Notes: generated from the letters alone by a model not told the origin. Shown: positions 54,017-63,196, numbered from the stretch's first letter. The stretch: 64,000 nt of DNA from Aureibacillus halotolerans (GCF_004363045.1 NZ_SNYJ01000014.1:1-64000); one strand, 5' to 3'. Numbers and translations are program-made.

Positions 54017-54415
54017 GAGTCGGTGATGCACTTGTGCCCTTCAGGCTGAACACGAATGTATAGCCGTTTGCCTAGAGAAAATGATTTCAAAATGGGCATT
54101 TGTAAGAGAACACGCACATCTTTTTTTCTAAATAGAATAAGGTCTACATTACCTGATGGGGCACTAGTGTTTGCTTGATGGATTAAGAACGCAGTCATCT
54201 ATATCACGCCATAAGGAGCTGTCAGAGCGTCATGTCTTACGTTTGCGTGAATAGTGTCGTCGATAAAAATTGCAGATATGTCAGTAATGTAAGGGCTTGA
54301 TGGATAGTTGTAGGTTTTTTGGTTGGATTATACTGGAAGATAAGGAAGGCGAGGCATCAGAGTTACGCCTTTCCTCTCATAACGAACACCTCTTATATAG
54401 TGGGAATTGTATTTT

Positions 54416-55399
54416 CTATCTAAGTAAGTGAATCCCATTAGCAGGAAAACCCATTTCGTTTTTTATAAGATCGAAACTGATGAATCTTGAATTTTTTGAA
54501 CGCGAATTAAATGCTTGCTCCATTATATCAAGTAGCAATGTGTGTTCGGACTTATCGATAACTAGCTTCAAAAAGGCGACAAGACTAAATATATCACCAT
54601 TATTTAGTAAGTTTTCCTGAATATTCAATGACTTTGGGATTAAATTCAAGGCCCCTGCCTTATGCACTTTATAGCTGAAAAAGCGTTCCTCGTGCGCGCA
54701 GACATTTCTCAAAAAGTTTGCGGTTTTTAGAATGGTCTCCATCATTTGCGGAGTGAAATGAATCTTTTGATTGTAATCTCTATAAAAATTCTTTGCAAAA
54801 TCATTAGCAATAGTATTTTTAAGATCATCCCCGAGACATTGATAAAAATTATTAATGTTACCCATTGTTAAGTAGTTGACAAGAACCCATAAAGGAACAG
54901 CACCGTGTTCATCAATATAATGCTTGATTGGTGAATTATATGAATTACTACCCTTGTCTGAAATTGCCTTAGAAATTGTAGATATTAATCTGAGAACTTG
55001 CTTTATTTTTTTGGTATCTCTTGTGAAATTTTCGATTATTAAATACGCATGAGGCTCGTTAAATGCTTCTGAAAATCTGTATGAAATAGTTGATTTTATA
55101 TTGCTCTCAAAGATGAGTATGAATCTGAGCATGAAATGTCTAAGTTCTCGGTCAAAACAAAATAAGTTATGTATATCTTCGATAGTAGCGCCTGCTTTAT
55201 ATGTATCAGGAACAAGGAAATTACCATGCGAATCTGTCTCTAAAAACAGGTCTTTATATCCGTTGATGACGTTATAATAATTCTCGCGTTCGAAAATACG
55301 CAAAGCCACTGAATCGTCAGCTATAGTTAATCCTCTATCCCTCAGTATCTTGATTTGTTGCTGATGTGTTCTAAACGGCTTCGGAAAATTTTTCGTCAA
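54416..55399 (-). CDS. Abi_2/AbiD-AbiF family abortive infection protein, HEPN RNase
   Basis: 327 aa starting at TTG 55399 after GAGGTGA. N-terminal KPFRTHQQQIKILRDRGLTI, RIFERENYYNVINGYKDLF and FCFDRELRHFMLRFILIFES are the Abi_2 signature. The HEPN catalytic motif RNVCAH (R231-x4-H236) is intact. These proteins act as phage-induced RNases that stop growth. Immediately upstream is a small terminator-ended RNA, as described for abiF-type loci where the RNA acts as antitoxin. Base composition is more AT-rich than the neighbouring sugar genes, consistent with transfer. Confidence 0.85.
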   Translation of the reverse strand: MTKNFPKPFRTHQQQIKILRDRGLTIADDSVALRIFERENYYNVINGYKDLFLETDSHGNFLVPDTYKAGATIEDIHNLFCFDRELRHFMLRFILIFESNIKSTISYRFSEAFNEPHAYLIIENFTRDTKKIKQVLRLISTISKAISDKGSNSYNSPIKHYIDEHGAVPLWVLVNYLTMGNINNFYQCLGDDLKNTIANDFAKNFYRDYNQKIHFTPQMMETILKTANFLRNVCAHEERFFSYKVHKAGALNLIPKSLNIQENLLNNGDIFSLVAFLKLVIDKSEHTLLLDIMEQAFNSRSKNSRFISFDLIKNEMGFPANGIHLLR

Positions 55400-55412
55400 A
55401 AAATCACCTCAT

Positions 55413-55492
55413 AAAAAAATAGCCCAGTCCTCGTAAGGAACATGGGCCTGATCACTTAGATCATTATATAATATGTGAAATGCACTCGTCAA
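55413..55492 (-). ncRNA. abiF-like antitoxin RNA with own promoter
   Basis: Minus strand: TTGACG (55492-55487), 18 bp, TATAAT (55468-55463); transcript from ~55456 reads AGGCCCATGTTCCTTACGAG then GACTGGGCT and a T7 run ending at 55413. GCCCA/TGGGC and TTCCT/AGGA stems with a short loop form a compact terminator hairpin. It ends just before the abi ribosome site, so read-through would express the toxin. This matches my memory of the abiF RNA motif in sequence and position. Confidence 0.65.
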
Positions 55493-55857
55493 TATTCAAA
55501 AAACATTATTGGCAATTAAAATAATGAGAGCCTTTAGGGTAAAGTTTGCAAGGTGGCATGTTATCGCCCCTTCATAGCAATGTTTACTTACATGAACTGG
55601 ATAAGGAACTTGAGAAAAGAGGTCACCCAGATATTTTGGTTGAAGAACCGCAAGCAAGGAGATTAGCGTGATAAGCAGGACATTGAGCATTCTGGCGTGA
55701 TGTCAGGTCTATCCAACGAGGAGTTGAGGCATCTGCAGGCTCCGACGATAACACCTGATCAAAAAGAGGCACTGGTTCAAGCTGCTAAAGAAGAACTCGC
55801 AAAGGATTCTTTTCGCCCTTATAGGAAAGCCCACATTCTAAAATGTACACCTGAAAA
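55493..55857. other. Intergenic region with a possible gene fragment
   Basis: A plus-strand frame 55697-55897 (LSNEELRHLQAPTITPDQKE, ALVQAAKEELAK) is protein-like but has no ribosome site and runs into the LacI-gene 3' end; probably a remnant. Confidence 0.3.
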
Positions 55858-56868
55858 CTATAAAAGCTCCCGGCTACTTCCTCGGAGGACGAGCTGATGA
55901 GGCAATATGATATCTTCATCAAACGTAAAATCAGGATTCACAATTAATTGATGCATATAGTCTACCGCCTGCCTCCCAAGTTCCCCCGATGGCTGTTCCA
56001 TGGATGTAATGGACGGGCGGACCACCTCAGTAATTTGGCTGCCATCATAACCGACAATCGATATGTCGTCCGGCACTTGAAAGCCATGATCCAGCACGCA
56101 ATTGAGTGCGCCAACGGCCATATCATCGCTCGCCGCAAAGACGACGGTGGGGTGTTCTTCAAGTTGGACGATCTCCTCCATTAACGCACGACCAGAGGCC
56201 AGCTTATAATTTCCGAATTTGACGAACCGTTCGTCCAGCTCCAATCGGTGTTTCTTCATCGCATCAATAAAACCACGATACCGATTTAATCCGGACGTGA
56301 TATCCTCCAGATCCCCGCTTAGAAAAGCCACTTTCCGATGTCCAGACCGGATCAGATACTCCGTCGCGTCGAACGCTGCCCGATAATCGTCAATCATCAC
56401 TGACAGGTATTTCGATGACGGCCCCTTTACGCTAAGAAATAAGATCGGCATTGAAGCATTGGCGAAGAACTCAAGGATCTGTTCGTCAAACTTTTGATGC
56501 ATGACAATAATGCCGTCTACTCTCATATTTTGAAATATCCGTAAATACTTTAGCTCTTTTTCCATACTTTCCGCGATATTGCCGATAAGCAAATTGTATC
56601 CCATCGTGGTTGCAGTTTCTTCAATGTGGCTTATGATTGTTGAAAAATATTGATTTGTTAAGTCCGGTACAATGATGCCGATGGTATTTGTCTTCTGCAT
56701 TTTCAAGCTGCGTGCGATGTGGCTCGGCGAATAATTGAGCTCTTCAATCGATCGATTGACTTTCTCTAGCAGCGCCTTGCTAACATACTTCTCGCCATTC
56801 AACACTCTGGAGACGCTGGTCACGGAAACACCGGCTCTCCGTGCAACGTCTTTAATACTTGCTCCCAC
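55858..56868 (-). CDS. LacI-family transcriptional regulator
   Basis: 336 aa, GTG 56868 after GGGGTGG. Helix-turn-helix IKDVARRAGVSVTSVSRVLN with hinge SPSHIARSLK, then a sugar-binding core (TIGIIVPDLTNQYFSTIISH, VVFAASDDMAVGALN, DISIVGYDGS). Likely represses the PHP/ABC operon through the operator at 53175, 2.7 kb away. The abi gene and repeats between them look like a later insertion. Confidence 0.9.
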   Translation of the reverse strand: MGASIKDVARRAGVSVTSVSRVLNGEKYVSKALLEKVNRSIEELNYSPSHIARSLKMQKTNTIGIIVPDLTNQYFSTIISHIEETATTMGYNLLIGNIAESMEKELKYLRIFQNMRVDGIIVMHQKFDEQILEFFANASMPILFLSVKGPSSKYLSVMIDDYRAAFDATEYLIRSGHRKVAFLSGDLEDITSGLNRYRGFIDAMKKHRLELDERFVKFGNYKLASGRALMEEIVQLEEHPTVVFAASDDMAVGALNCVLDHGFQVPDDISIVGYDGSQITEVVRPSITSMEQPSGELGRQAVDYMHQLIVNPDFTFDEDIILPHQLVLRGSSRELL

Positions 56869-57009
56869 CTTGCCACCCCTAACAGATTACGTGCATACTA
56901 CAAATACGATAAGATATGCTCGTCCATTCGTCAACCATGTGCAGAGTGGGCGATCATGCAGTTTCACTTCCCGGATAAACAGATTCCACAAATCCAAGGA
57001 GGCCATTTA

Positions 57010-57222
57010 ATGAAAATCGCAGATTACTCATTCAGGATTCTCGTTGCCACTTTTGGTTTGCTTGCCATAGTAACAGATGTCAAAAGCGCAGCTACTTTAT
57101 TTGTCATCACGTTAACCTCGTATTTCCTTTTTCTCTTTTTCAAAGACGCTGAAAGTAAGCTGAAATATCTCAGCCTCATTCTTGCCGTTTTATTCCCCAT
57201 GACATGGATGTTTTTATCGTGA
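57010..57222 (+). CDS. Small membrane protein of unknown function
   Basis: ATG 57010 with AAGGAGG 7 nt before; the upstream frame is not used. 70 aa with two or three hydrophobic spans (FRILVATFGLLAIV, LFVITLTSYFLFLFF, LSLILAVLFPMTWMFL). No recognised family. Confidence 0.6.
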   Translation: MKIADYSFRILVATFGLLAIVTDVKSAATLFVITLTSYFLFLFFKDAESKLKYLSLILAVLFPMTWMFLS

Positions 57223-57398
57223 AACTGCAAATTCGCTTTCGTTGCTTTTAAAATCCTCGCTGTTGAAAAGTTCCTCATTCTATCAGAAGCTCCTTTAATT
57301 CAAACGGCAATCATTTGCACGTTCACCTCATCCTAGACAATCCATCTGATTCTTCTTAAACTAAACACAACGACTTGCAAACCTATAGGAGGCCTGAC

Positions 57399-58760
57399 AT
57401 GACCAACAAAACAGATCTCGATCTTGAATCGCTTACGAAAAAGCAACTTTTTGAAATTCTTCATCGTCTTTGCGAAACGGATCCTCAGATTGAGGAGAAA
57501 CTGCAGTTTATGCTTTCGACATCAGAAGAAGATGAAATATCCACGAGTCGAAAACTCATTTCACAATACATTCAAGAGGCGAAACATCAGGGATTTATTC
57601 ATAGAGGGAACGCCTATCATGCACTGCAAGGGGCAAATATGGTCATGGACAAGGCGTATGATTTGATTCAGAACGGACAGGTTGAACGAGGCATTAAGCT
57701 AGCGACGGTTGTATTGCAACGGGCGATTGATATGATTCAGTACACCGACGATTCAGATGGTCATATTGGCGATACCCTGCGCGGCAGTCTTACTATTATT
57801 TCGGAAGGCGCGAATATGCCAAATTTGGATCCCAAAACAGAAGCGGCTATATTTACGATGCTGCTCAAGGAAGCCGATCTAAAACGATACGATGGTTGGT
57901 CTTCAGAGCGTGTTGCTTTGTTGCGTTCTGTTCTTCCCCTGGCCCACGAGAGCAAACGAAGGGAAAAGCTGGAGAAGAAGCTAGAAGCGTATCTCGTTGA
58001 AGATTCAGGAGATTTATGGAGCATGAGCAAATACACGAATGAGGAAATTAAAGAGCTGCAATGGGAGCTAATCAATCGCTACGATGGCATGGAAAAGGCC
58101 ACAGAATTCCTTTTTGCTAACCTGGACAAGTCCAATTTGCGAGAGAAAGCCATTGTTCAGCTGCTTGATCAGAAAGAGTATGAGAAAGCACTCGAATTGG
58201 CAAAGGATGGGGCTAGGCTCGATAAAGATTTGCACGGACTTGTTGACCGCTGGATGAAGTACCAATACGATGCTTACAAAGCGATGGGAAACAGAGAGAA
58301 ACAACGAGATTTGGCGTATAAGTTGAGTATGACAAGGAGCAATTTTTCATACTATCTTGAGTTAAAGACGTTGTATTCCAAAGAGAAGTGGCCGGACATC
58401 CTGGACCTTGTTTTGAACGATGCAAAAAAGAATGAAGGTTTATTAACTGATATATTGATTCATGAGCAATTGTTTGCACACTTGCTAGAGTTTACAAAGA
58501 AAAAGCCGTACTATATCGAGCAATTTTATTCCTATTTATTGGATGATCATTCGTCAGAAGCGAACGCTATTTTTCATGAGCATATCCGTCAAAAGGCCGA
58601 ACGCGCATCGGACCGAAGAGGATATCGAGGCGTAATGAAGTTGATTAAGACATACAGAAAAACGTGGGGCCTACAAGACGCAGAGATAATGATTGCTGAA
58701 TTAAGGGAGAGCAATGTGAGACGTCCGGCATTTCTTGATGAACTTGACAAACTGTCATAA
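57399..58760 (+). CDS. Helical repeat protein of unknown function
   Basis: Start ATG 57399 behind AGGAGG. 453 aa, almost all helix: TKKQLFEILHRLCETDPQIE at the N-terminus and TPR-like pairs later (EYEKALELAKDGARLDKDLH). It resembles the C-terminal part of some SWIM zinc-finger proteins and DUF6880-like proteins, but no zinc ligands are present. Cytosolic. Unknown role. Confidence 0.6.
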   Translation: MTNKTDLDLESLTKKQLFEILHRLCETDPQIEEKLQFMLSTSEEDEISTSRKLISQYIQEAKHQGFIHRGNAYHALQGANMVMDKAYDLIQNGQVERGIKLATVVLQRAIDMIQYTDDSDGHIGDTLRGSLTIISEGANMPNLDPKTEAAIFTMLLKEADLKRYDGWSSERVALLRSVLPLAHESKRREKLEKKLEAYLVEDSGDLWSMSKYTNEEIKELQWELINRYDGMEKATEFLFANLDKSNLREKAIVQLLDQKEYEKALELAKDGARLDKDLHGLVDRWMKYQYDAYKAMGNREKQRDLAYKLSMTRSNFSYYLELKTLYSKEKWPDILDLVLNDAKKNEGLLTDILIHEQLFAHLLEFTKKKPYYIEQFYSYLLDDHSSEANAIFHEHIRQKAERASDRRGYRGVMKLIKTYRKTWGLQDAEIMIAELRESNVRRPAFLDELDKLS

Positions 58761-58787
58761 GAAACGGGACATACAAACCCTAAACTC

Positions 58788-58832
58788 TTGACAAGTCTTT
58801 GCTTTAGGCATAACATTTGCCCTAAGGAAACT
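58788..58832 (+). promoter_or_regulatory. mntH promoter with candidate MntR box
   Basis: TTGACA (58788-58793), 17 bp, TAACAT (58811-58816). TTTGCCCTAAGGAAACT at 58816-58832 resembles the MntR operators of Bacillus and covers the start point, predicting manganese repression. Confidence 0.65.
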
Positions 58833-58852
58833 ATTTGAGAGAAGGGTATACG

Positions 58853-60103
58853 TTGACGAGCATCGGGCATTCCACATCAAGAAAATGGCATTTGGCGAAG
58901 CTGAAAAACTGGCTGCCGCTCCTTGGTCCAGCATTTGTGGCAGGAGTGGCGTACATCGATCCTGGCAATTTCGCGACGAATTTGTCTGCTGGGTCGTCCT
59001 ACGGGTACATGTTGCTGTGGGTGATTGTTGTTTCAAACGCTATGGCATTTCTCATTCAGGGGTTGTCTGCCAAGCTTGGCATTGCAACGGACAAAAATCT
59101 TCCACAGCTGACGCGCGATACGTGGCCTTCGGCTGTGGCTTTTGGTCTCTGGATCATCGGTGAGCTCGTCATCATGGCGACAGACTTGGCTGAATTTATT
59201 GGGGCTGCGGTTGGACTACACTTACTGTTCTCATTGCCGATGGCTCCGGCAGCACTTCTAGCCGCTGCTTTGTCTTTTCTGTTGCTCGGCTTGCAGCGGA
59301 AAGGCGTCCGAGCGCTTGAATTCGGTATTATCGCGTTGCTGTTTGTCGTGGTGTTGGCGTTTGTCATTCAAGTCTTTTGGGCTCAGCCAAACGTTGGTGA
59401 CATGCTGCAAAGCTTTTGGCCGCCAAAGTTTGAGGGCACTTCATCTGTTTTGCTCGCGGCAGGGATTTTAGGTGCGACCGTCATGCCTCATGCGATTTAC
59501 CTGCACTCTGGTCTGATGCAGTCGCGGGCTGCTGGGCGATCTGTACGGGAGAAAAAACGATTGTTTACGATTGAACTCGGTGATATCGGGTTTGCGATGG
59601 TGATTGCTGGGGCGGTCAATGGCGGTATTCTGGTCGTCGCCGCTGCCTTGTTTTATTCGCAAGGGCTGGTCGTTGGCGATTTAGATGTTGCCTATCAGCA
59701 GCTTGGAACCACATTGGGCACGGGAGCTGCCTTGCTGTTTGGCATTGGATTGTTCGCCTCGGGCATTGCCAGCTCGTCCGTCGGCACATTGGCTGGCGAC
59801 ATGATGATGCAAGGCTTTATCCGTAAGCATTTGTCACTGTATGTGCGACGTGCGATCACAATCGTGCCACCGCTTATTGTCATTCTGCTTGGCGTGAACC
59901 CGACGTACGCGCTCGTTATTAGCCAAGTCATTCTGTCGTTTGGCATTCCGTTTGCTTTGATTCCACTTTTGCTGTTTACTTCGAACCGCACTATTATGGG
60001 ACCGTTCGTTAATCGCCGCTGGGTAACGCTGCTCGGCTGGACCATCGCAAGTGTTGTTATTGCGTTGAACGTGTTTTTGCTTTGGCAGACTTTCGTAGGG
60101 TAG
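58853..60103 (+). CDS. mntH: Nramp-type Mn2+/Fe2+ transporter
   Basis: Start chosen at TTG 58853, 6 nt after GAGAAGGG. 416 aa, 11 membrane segments. Metal-binding motifs are DPGNFATNLSAGS in TM1 and MPHAIYLHSGL in TM6, and the family signature GTLAGDMMMQGF is present. Imports Mn2+ with protons. The promoter has an MntR-like box. Confidence 0.93.
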   Translation: MTSIGHSTSRKWHLAKLKNWLPLLGPAFVAGVAYIDPGNFATNLSAGSSYGYMLLWVIVVSNAMAFLIQGLSAKLGIATDKNLPQLTRDTWPSAVAFGLWIIGELVIMATDLAEFIGAAVGLHLLFSLPMAPAALLAAALSFLLLGLQRKGVRALEFGIIALLFVVVLAFVIQVFWAQPNVGDMLQSFWPPKFEGTSSVLLAAGILGATVMPHAIYLHSGLMQSRAAGRSVREKKRLFTIELGDIGFAMVIAGAVNGGILVVAAALFYSQGLVVGDLDVAYQQLGTTLGTGAALLFGIGLFASGIASSSVGTLAGDMMMQGFIRKHLSLYVRRAITIVPPLIVILLGVNPTYALVISQVILSFGIPFALIPLLLFTSNRTIMGPFVNRRWVTLLGWTIASVVIALNVFLLWQTFVG

Positions 60104-60127
60104 TTGGAATTGGGATGATGTCAACAT

Positions 60128-60172
60128 AAAAAGGAGGTGCGTGGGTTTTCATTGCCCACACATCTCCTTTTT
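60128..60172. terminator. Bidirectional terminator between mntH and the AlkC-like gene
   Basis: AAAAAGGAGGTGCGTGGG pairs with CCCACACATCTCCTTTTT; long symmetric stem. Confidence 0.9.
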
Positions 60173-60174
60173 GT

Positions 60175-61284
60175 TCAATTGCTTGTTTTCTCTGTAATAT
60201 GCACCACAGTATCAGCCACTTCAACGCCATTAATGAGCAAACTCACACGGTGGTCACCTGGATAATGCTTCCGCGTTGTCAGGTCCGCCCAGCGATGTGT
60301 TCGTTTACCTGTCAGGCGTGCTCCGCCGTCTACTGTCTTATCCGACAATAAAAACAGTTTGCGAGACGTCGTGCCTCGGGCTTTAACAAAATCAATGCCA
60401 TATTCGATTCGTACATACGCAGGCTCGCCTGGCTGCAAGGTGATGTCGTAGTCCAGCACACATTCATCGCCAATCGACAATTCGTCTGGTGTGATCGTGA
60501 TGTCGGCGGCGCTGATGAGGTCACTGCTTGCGTCGGCATAGCCAAACAACTGCAAGACTTCAGGCAGGGCTTTACGAATCAATGTACGGCAGCCGTGGCG
60601 AACAATCCAGTCGGTTTCTGGACTTGTGCCCATCCAACGTCTTGCGGTTTGAATGACGATTTCGGGATTGTCTTTGGCGATGTCATTCAAATGGTTTGCT
60701 ACGCTTTTGCGCACATATAAGGAAGGGTCTGCTTTTAGCGTTTCAAGGATAGGCAGCACAGGCGACGGGTCGTTCTTAAACATCGGCAACGCTTGACCCC
60801 ACGGCAAACGCGGGCGTGATCCCTCACTTGCTAAACGACGAACATGCTCGTTCTGGTGCGACGCCCAATCGATCATTTGGGCAACCATGCGCTCAGGTTG
60901 CTGGAGCAGAAAGGGACGAACTGCAAACTCAGCGGAGGAGCGCTGCGTGAAGCGCGCCAATGCCACCATGGAAGACTCCCAATGCTCGTCTTTCTGTCCA
61001 TGCACCTCGACAAAATCAGGGAAAAACAAGTAAGGGAAGCCTGTGCATTTTTCATCAATGCTGTATAAAACGTGCAGCGCATCCTCGTACGTATCAGGAA
61101 GATGCTCGCCAAGCGTCATCGTGATTCGGCGCATCCGTTGTTTTAAAGCCATGTCAGACCAATCGTCCGTAAGAATGGCAGTGACAAAAGCGTCCGGATC
61201 AAATGGGGCATACGCAGAAGCGACCGTTTGTGCGAAGCCAGTTAAAAAATCGTGCGAATAAACGTCCTTCAAAGCATCGGCCAT
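60175..61284 (-). CDS. alkC: AlkC-like DNA alkylation repair protein
   Basis: Start at ATG 61284 (MADALKDVYSHDFL) with GGAGG upstream. 369 aa, HEAT-like repeats with HVRRLASEGSRPRLPWG and YVRKSVANHLNDIAKDNP, typical of the AlkC branch of the AlkC/AlkD glycosylase superfamily; the C-terminal ~110 residues are a beta-rich domain that also occurs in some AlkC proteins. Would excise 3-methylcytosine and 3-methyladenine. A phased repeat array lies upstream. Confidence 0.8.
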   Translation of the reverse strand: MADALKDVYSHDFLTGFAQTVASAYAPFDPDAFVTAILTDDWSDMALKQRMRRITMTLGEHLPDTYEDALHVLYSIDEKCTGFPYLFFPDFVEVHGQKDEHWESSMVALARFTQRSSAEFAVRPFLLQQPERMVAQMIDWASHQNEHVRRLASEGSRPRLPWGQALPMFKNDPSPVLPILETLKADPSLYVRKSVANHLNDIAKDNPEIVIQTARRWMGTSPETDWIVRHGCRTLIRKALPEVLQLFGYADASSDLISAADITITPDELSIGDECVLDYDITLQPGEPAYVRIEYGIDFVKARGTTSRKLFLLSDKTVDGGARLTGKRTHRWADLTTRKHYPGDHRVSLLINGVEVADTVVHITEKTSN

Positions 61285-61360
61285 CGGTTTTCCTCCTATG
61301 TGTTGATCTATCACCAAGTATAGCGTAAAAATGAGGAGAGAGCGAACAATTGTTCGTTTT

Positions 61361-62113
61361 TTTCAGCAGCAAGGGCCGGATTTCGCGCAGTAAAGGTAAA
61401 TTATCGAGCAGCAAGGGCCGGATTTCGCGCAGTAAAGGTAAATTATCGAGCAGCAAGGGCCTGATTTCGCGCAGCAAAGGTAAATTATCGAGCAGTAAGG
61501 GCCGATTTTCGCGCAGCGAGGTCAGCATCGCGCAACAAGGGCCGGAATTCGCGCAGTAAAGGTTCATTTTCGCGCAGTAAAGGTAAATTATCGAGCAGCA
61601 AGAGCCGATTTTCGCGCAGCGAGGTCAGCATCGCGCAGCAAGAGCTGGATTTCGCGCAGTAAAGGTAAATTATCGAGCAGTAAGGGCCGATTTTCGCGCA
61701 GCGAGGTCAGCATCGCGCAGCAAGAGCCGGAATTCGCGCAGTAAAGGTTCATTTTCGCGCAGTAAAGGTAAATTATCGAGCAGTAAGGGCCGATTTTCGC
61801 GCAGCGAGGTCAATATCGCGCAGCAAGGGCTGGATTTCGCGCAGTAAAGGTTCATTTTCGCGCAGTAAAGGTAAATTATCGAGCAGTAAGGACCTATTTC
61901 CGCGCAGCGAGGTCAGCATCGCGCAGCAAGAGCTGGATTTCGCGCAGCAAAGGTCCATTTTCGCGCAGTAAAGGTAAATTATCGAGCAGTAAGAGCCTAT
62001 TTCCGCGCAACGAGGTCAGCATCGCGCAACAAGGGCCTGATTTCGCGCAGTAAAGGTTCATTTTCGCGCAGCAAAGGTAAATTATCGAGCAGCAAGAGCC
62101 GAAATTCGCGCAC
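61361..62113 (-). repeat. Phased repeat array of CTGCGCGAAAA-type units with 42-, 82- and 103-bp periods
   Basis: AATTATCGAGCAG recurs at 61399, 61441, 61483, 61586, 61668, 61771, 61874, 61977 and 62080. Steps are 42, 42, 103, 82, 103, 103, 103 and 103 bp. Each unit is built of 20-21-bp words starting ATTTTCGCGCAG, ATTATCGAGCAG or TATCGCGCAG. On the minus strand the core reads CTGCGCGAAAA. Confidence 0.94.
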
Positions 62114-62255
62114 CAAAGGGTGGATTTTTTCAATGCGCTCGTTGGAGGATCAGCCCCCAATGCCCATAAATGAAGCAGGCAAATGCGAATCCCTAAATCG
62201 CTTTTGGCTGCTTCGTTTATAGTTCTTCTGATAAATGCAGGACTTATTTCTAAGT

Positions 62256-62693
62256 TTACTCCTCTTCATCATTAAGCTTGGCAATCCGCGCAAGCGCGCG
62301 GATTTGAAGTGTCTCAAGCTCATGCTTCACGTTATGAATTTTCTTCGACTTTTCCTTTAAGTAATGCAGTTGTTTATCTAATGTGCCCAAAATGTTTTGA
62401 AGGACTTTCATTTGATCCTCTTTGTTGTTCTCAACAGAGCGGTACTCTAACCGATGCTGATCAAGCTGCTCGCTTGTCTGCATGTAGGCTTGGAGCTCCT
62501 GCAAGGAAAACCCAAGCACTTCTTTTGTTATGAGCATGCGTTCGAGGAACTGCATGTCTGCTTCTGAATACAGACGAGTTCCTCCTGAAGAGCGCTGAGG
62601 CGGCGGCAGTAGACCGATTTCTTCATAATAACGAAGGGTGCGCTTCGTAAGTCCGCTGCGTGTTGCCACCTCATCAATTTTATAGGAGGTCAT
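62256..62693 (-). CDS. MerR-family transcriptional regulator
   Basis: 145 aa. N-terminal winged helix (YKIDEVATRSGLTKRTLRYY, EEIGLLPPPQRSSGGTRLY) and a long dimerisation helix with leucine heptads; no cysteine pattern for metal sensing. Start adjoins the uspA-like stop (TAAATG), so the two genes form one operon. Two operator-like repeats at the operon promoter suggest autoregulation. Confidence 0.88.
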   Translation of the reverse strand: MTSYKIDEVATRSGLTKRTLRYYEEIGLLPPPQRSSGGTRLYSEADMQFLERMLITKEVLGFSLQELQAYMQTSEQLDQHRLEYRSVENNKEDQMKVLQNILGTLDKQLHYLKEKSKKIHNVKHELETLQIRALARIAKLNDEEE

Positions 62694-63116
62694 TTATTTT
62701 ACGATGGTCACAGGCACCTTTGAATGATGGAGCACCTTTGAACTAACACTGCCGAGCACGACTTCACGAAATGGCCCAAGACCTCGACTGCCCATGACGA
62801 CCATATCGACCTCTTTAGCCAACTCGCAAATTTCGGTGGCAGGATCGCCAGAACGTGATTCTGTTTGATGTGGAATGTCGGCTTCTTGTAAAATTGTTCT
62901 CGCTCGCTTTAACGCCTCTTTGCTCTCTTCTTCAAGAACCTCATCAATGTTAAAAGGAACAGCGCCCATTGAAGTAACCAAGGGGTAGCTATGCTTTACA
63001 TGGAGCAGGACAATTTCTGGTGTCGTTTGAAACTGCTTGGCAAGTTGGACCGCTTCATTAATGGCGTGCAAAGCCCCTTCTGAGCCGTCAACTGGAACGA
63101 GAATACGCTGTGTCAA
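62694..63116 (-). CDS. Universal stress protein, UspA family
   Basis: Start chosen at TTG 63116 (reading MTQRILVPVDG), 9 nt after AAGGAG; the ATG at 63125 touches the ribosome site and is too close. 140 aa. UspA fold with VPVDGSEGALHAI at the N-terminus and the ATP-binding GSRGLGPFREVVLGSVSSKV near the C-terminus (G-2x-G-9x-G-S pattern), so probably an ATP-binding type. Role in stress survival. Co-transcribed with the MerR regulator. Confidence 0.88.
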   Translation of the reverse strand: MTQRILVPVDGSEGALHAINEAVQLAKQFQTTPEIVLLHVKHSYPLVTSMGAVPFNIDEVLEEESKEALKRARTILQEADIPHQTESRSGDPATEICELAKEVDMVVMGSRGLGPFREVVLGSVSSKVLHHSKVPVTIVK

Positions 63117-63131
63117 TCTGACCATCTCCTT

Positions 63132-63196
63132 TTAACGTAAACGTTAGATTTATGGATCCAATTTTACGCCTCTAAAAATGTTACGTCAACGTTAGA
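63132..63196 (-). promoter_or_regulatory. Promoter of uspA-merR operon with two operator repeats
   Basis: Minus strand TTGACG (63189-63184), 17 bp, TAAAAT (63166-63161). TCTAACGTTKACGTWA occurs twice: over the -35 (63196-63181) and just before the ribosome site (63148-63133). The inner copy contains the palindrome TAACGTAAACGTTA. Confidence 0.65.

Larger units (their letters stand above)
53146..54415. other. 1.27-kb region without a convincing gene
   Basis: Holds the LacI-type operator (53175), two hairpins (53276-53298 and 53303-53342), a duplicated ~90-bp sequence and a palindromic repeat element. A 74-codon minus-strand frame (54198-53974) begins MTAFLIHQANTSAPSGNVDL without a good ribosome site and runs into the repeat; not called as a gene. 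Confidence 0.5.

Noticed and set aside
55697-55897. 66-codon plus-strand frame
   Set aside because: Protein-like but without ribosome site, and it overlaps the LacI gene 3' end; kept only as a possible remnant.
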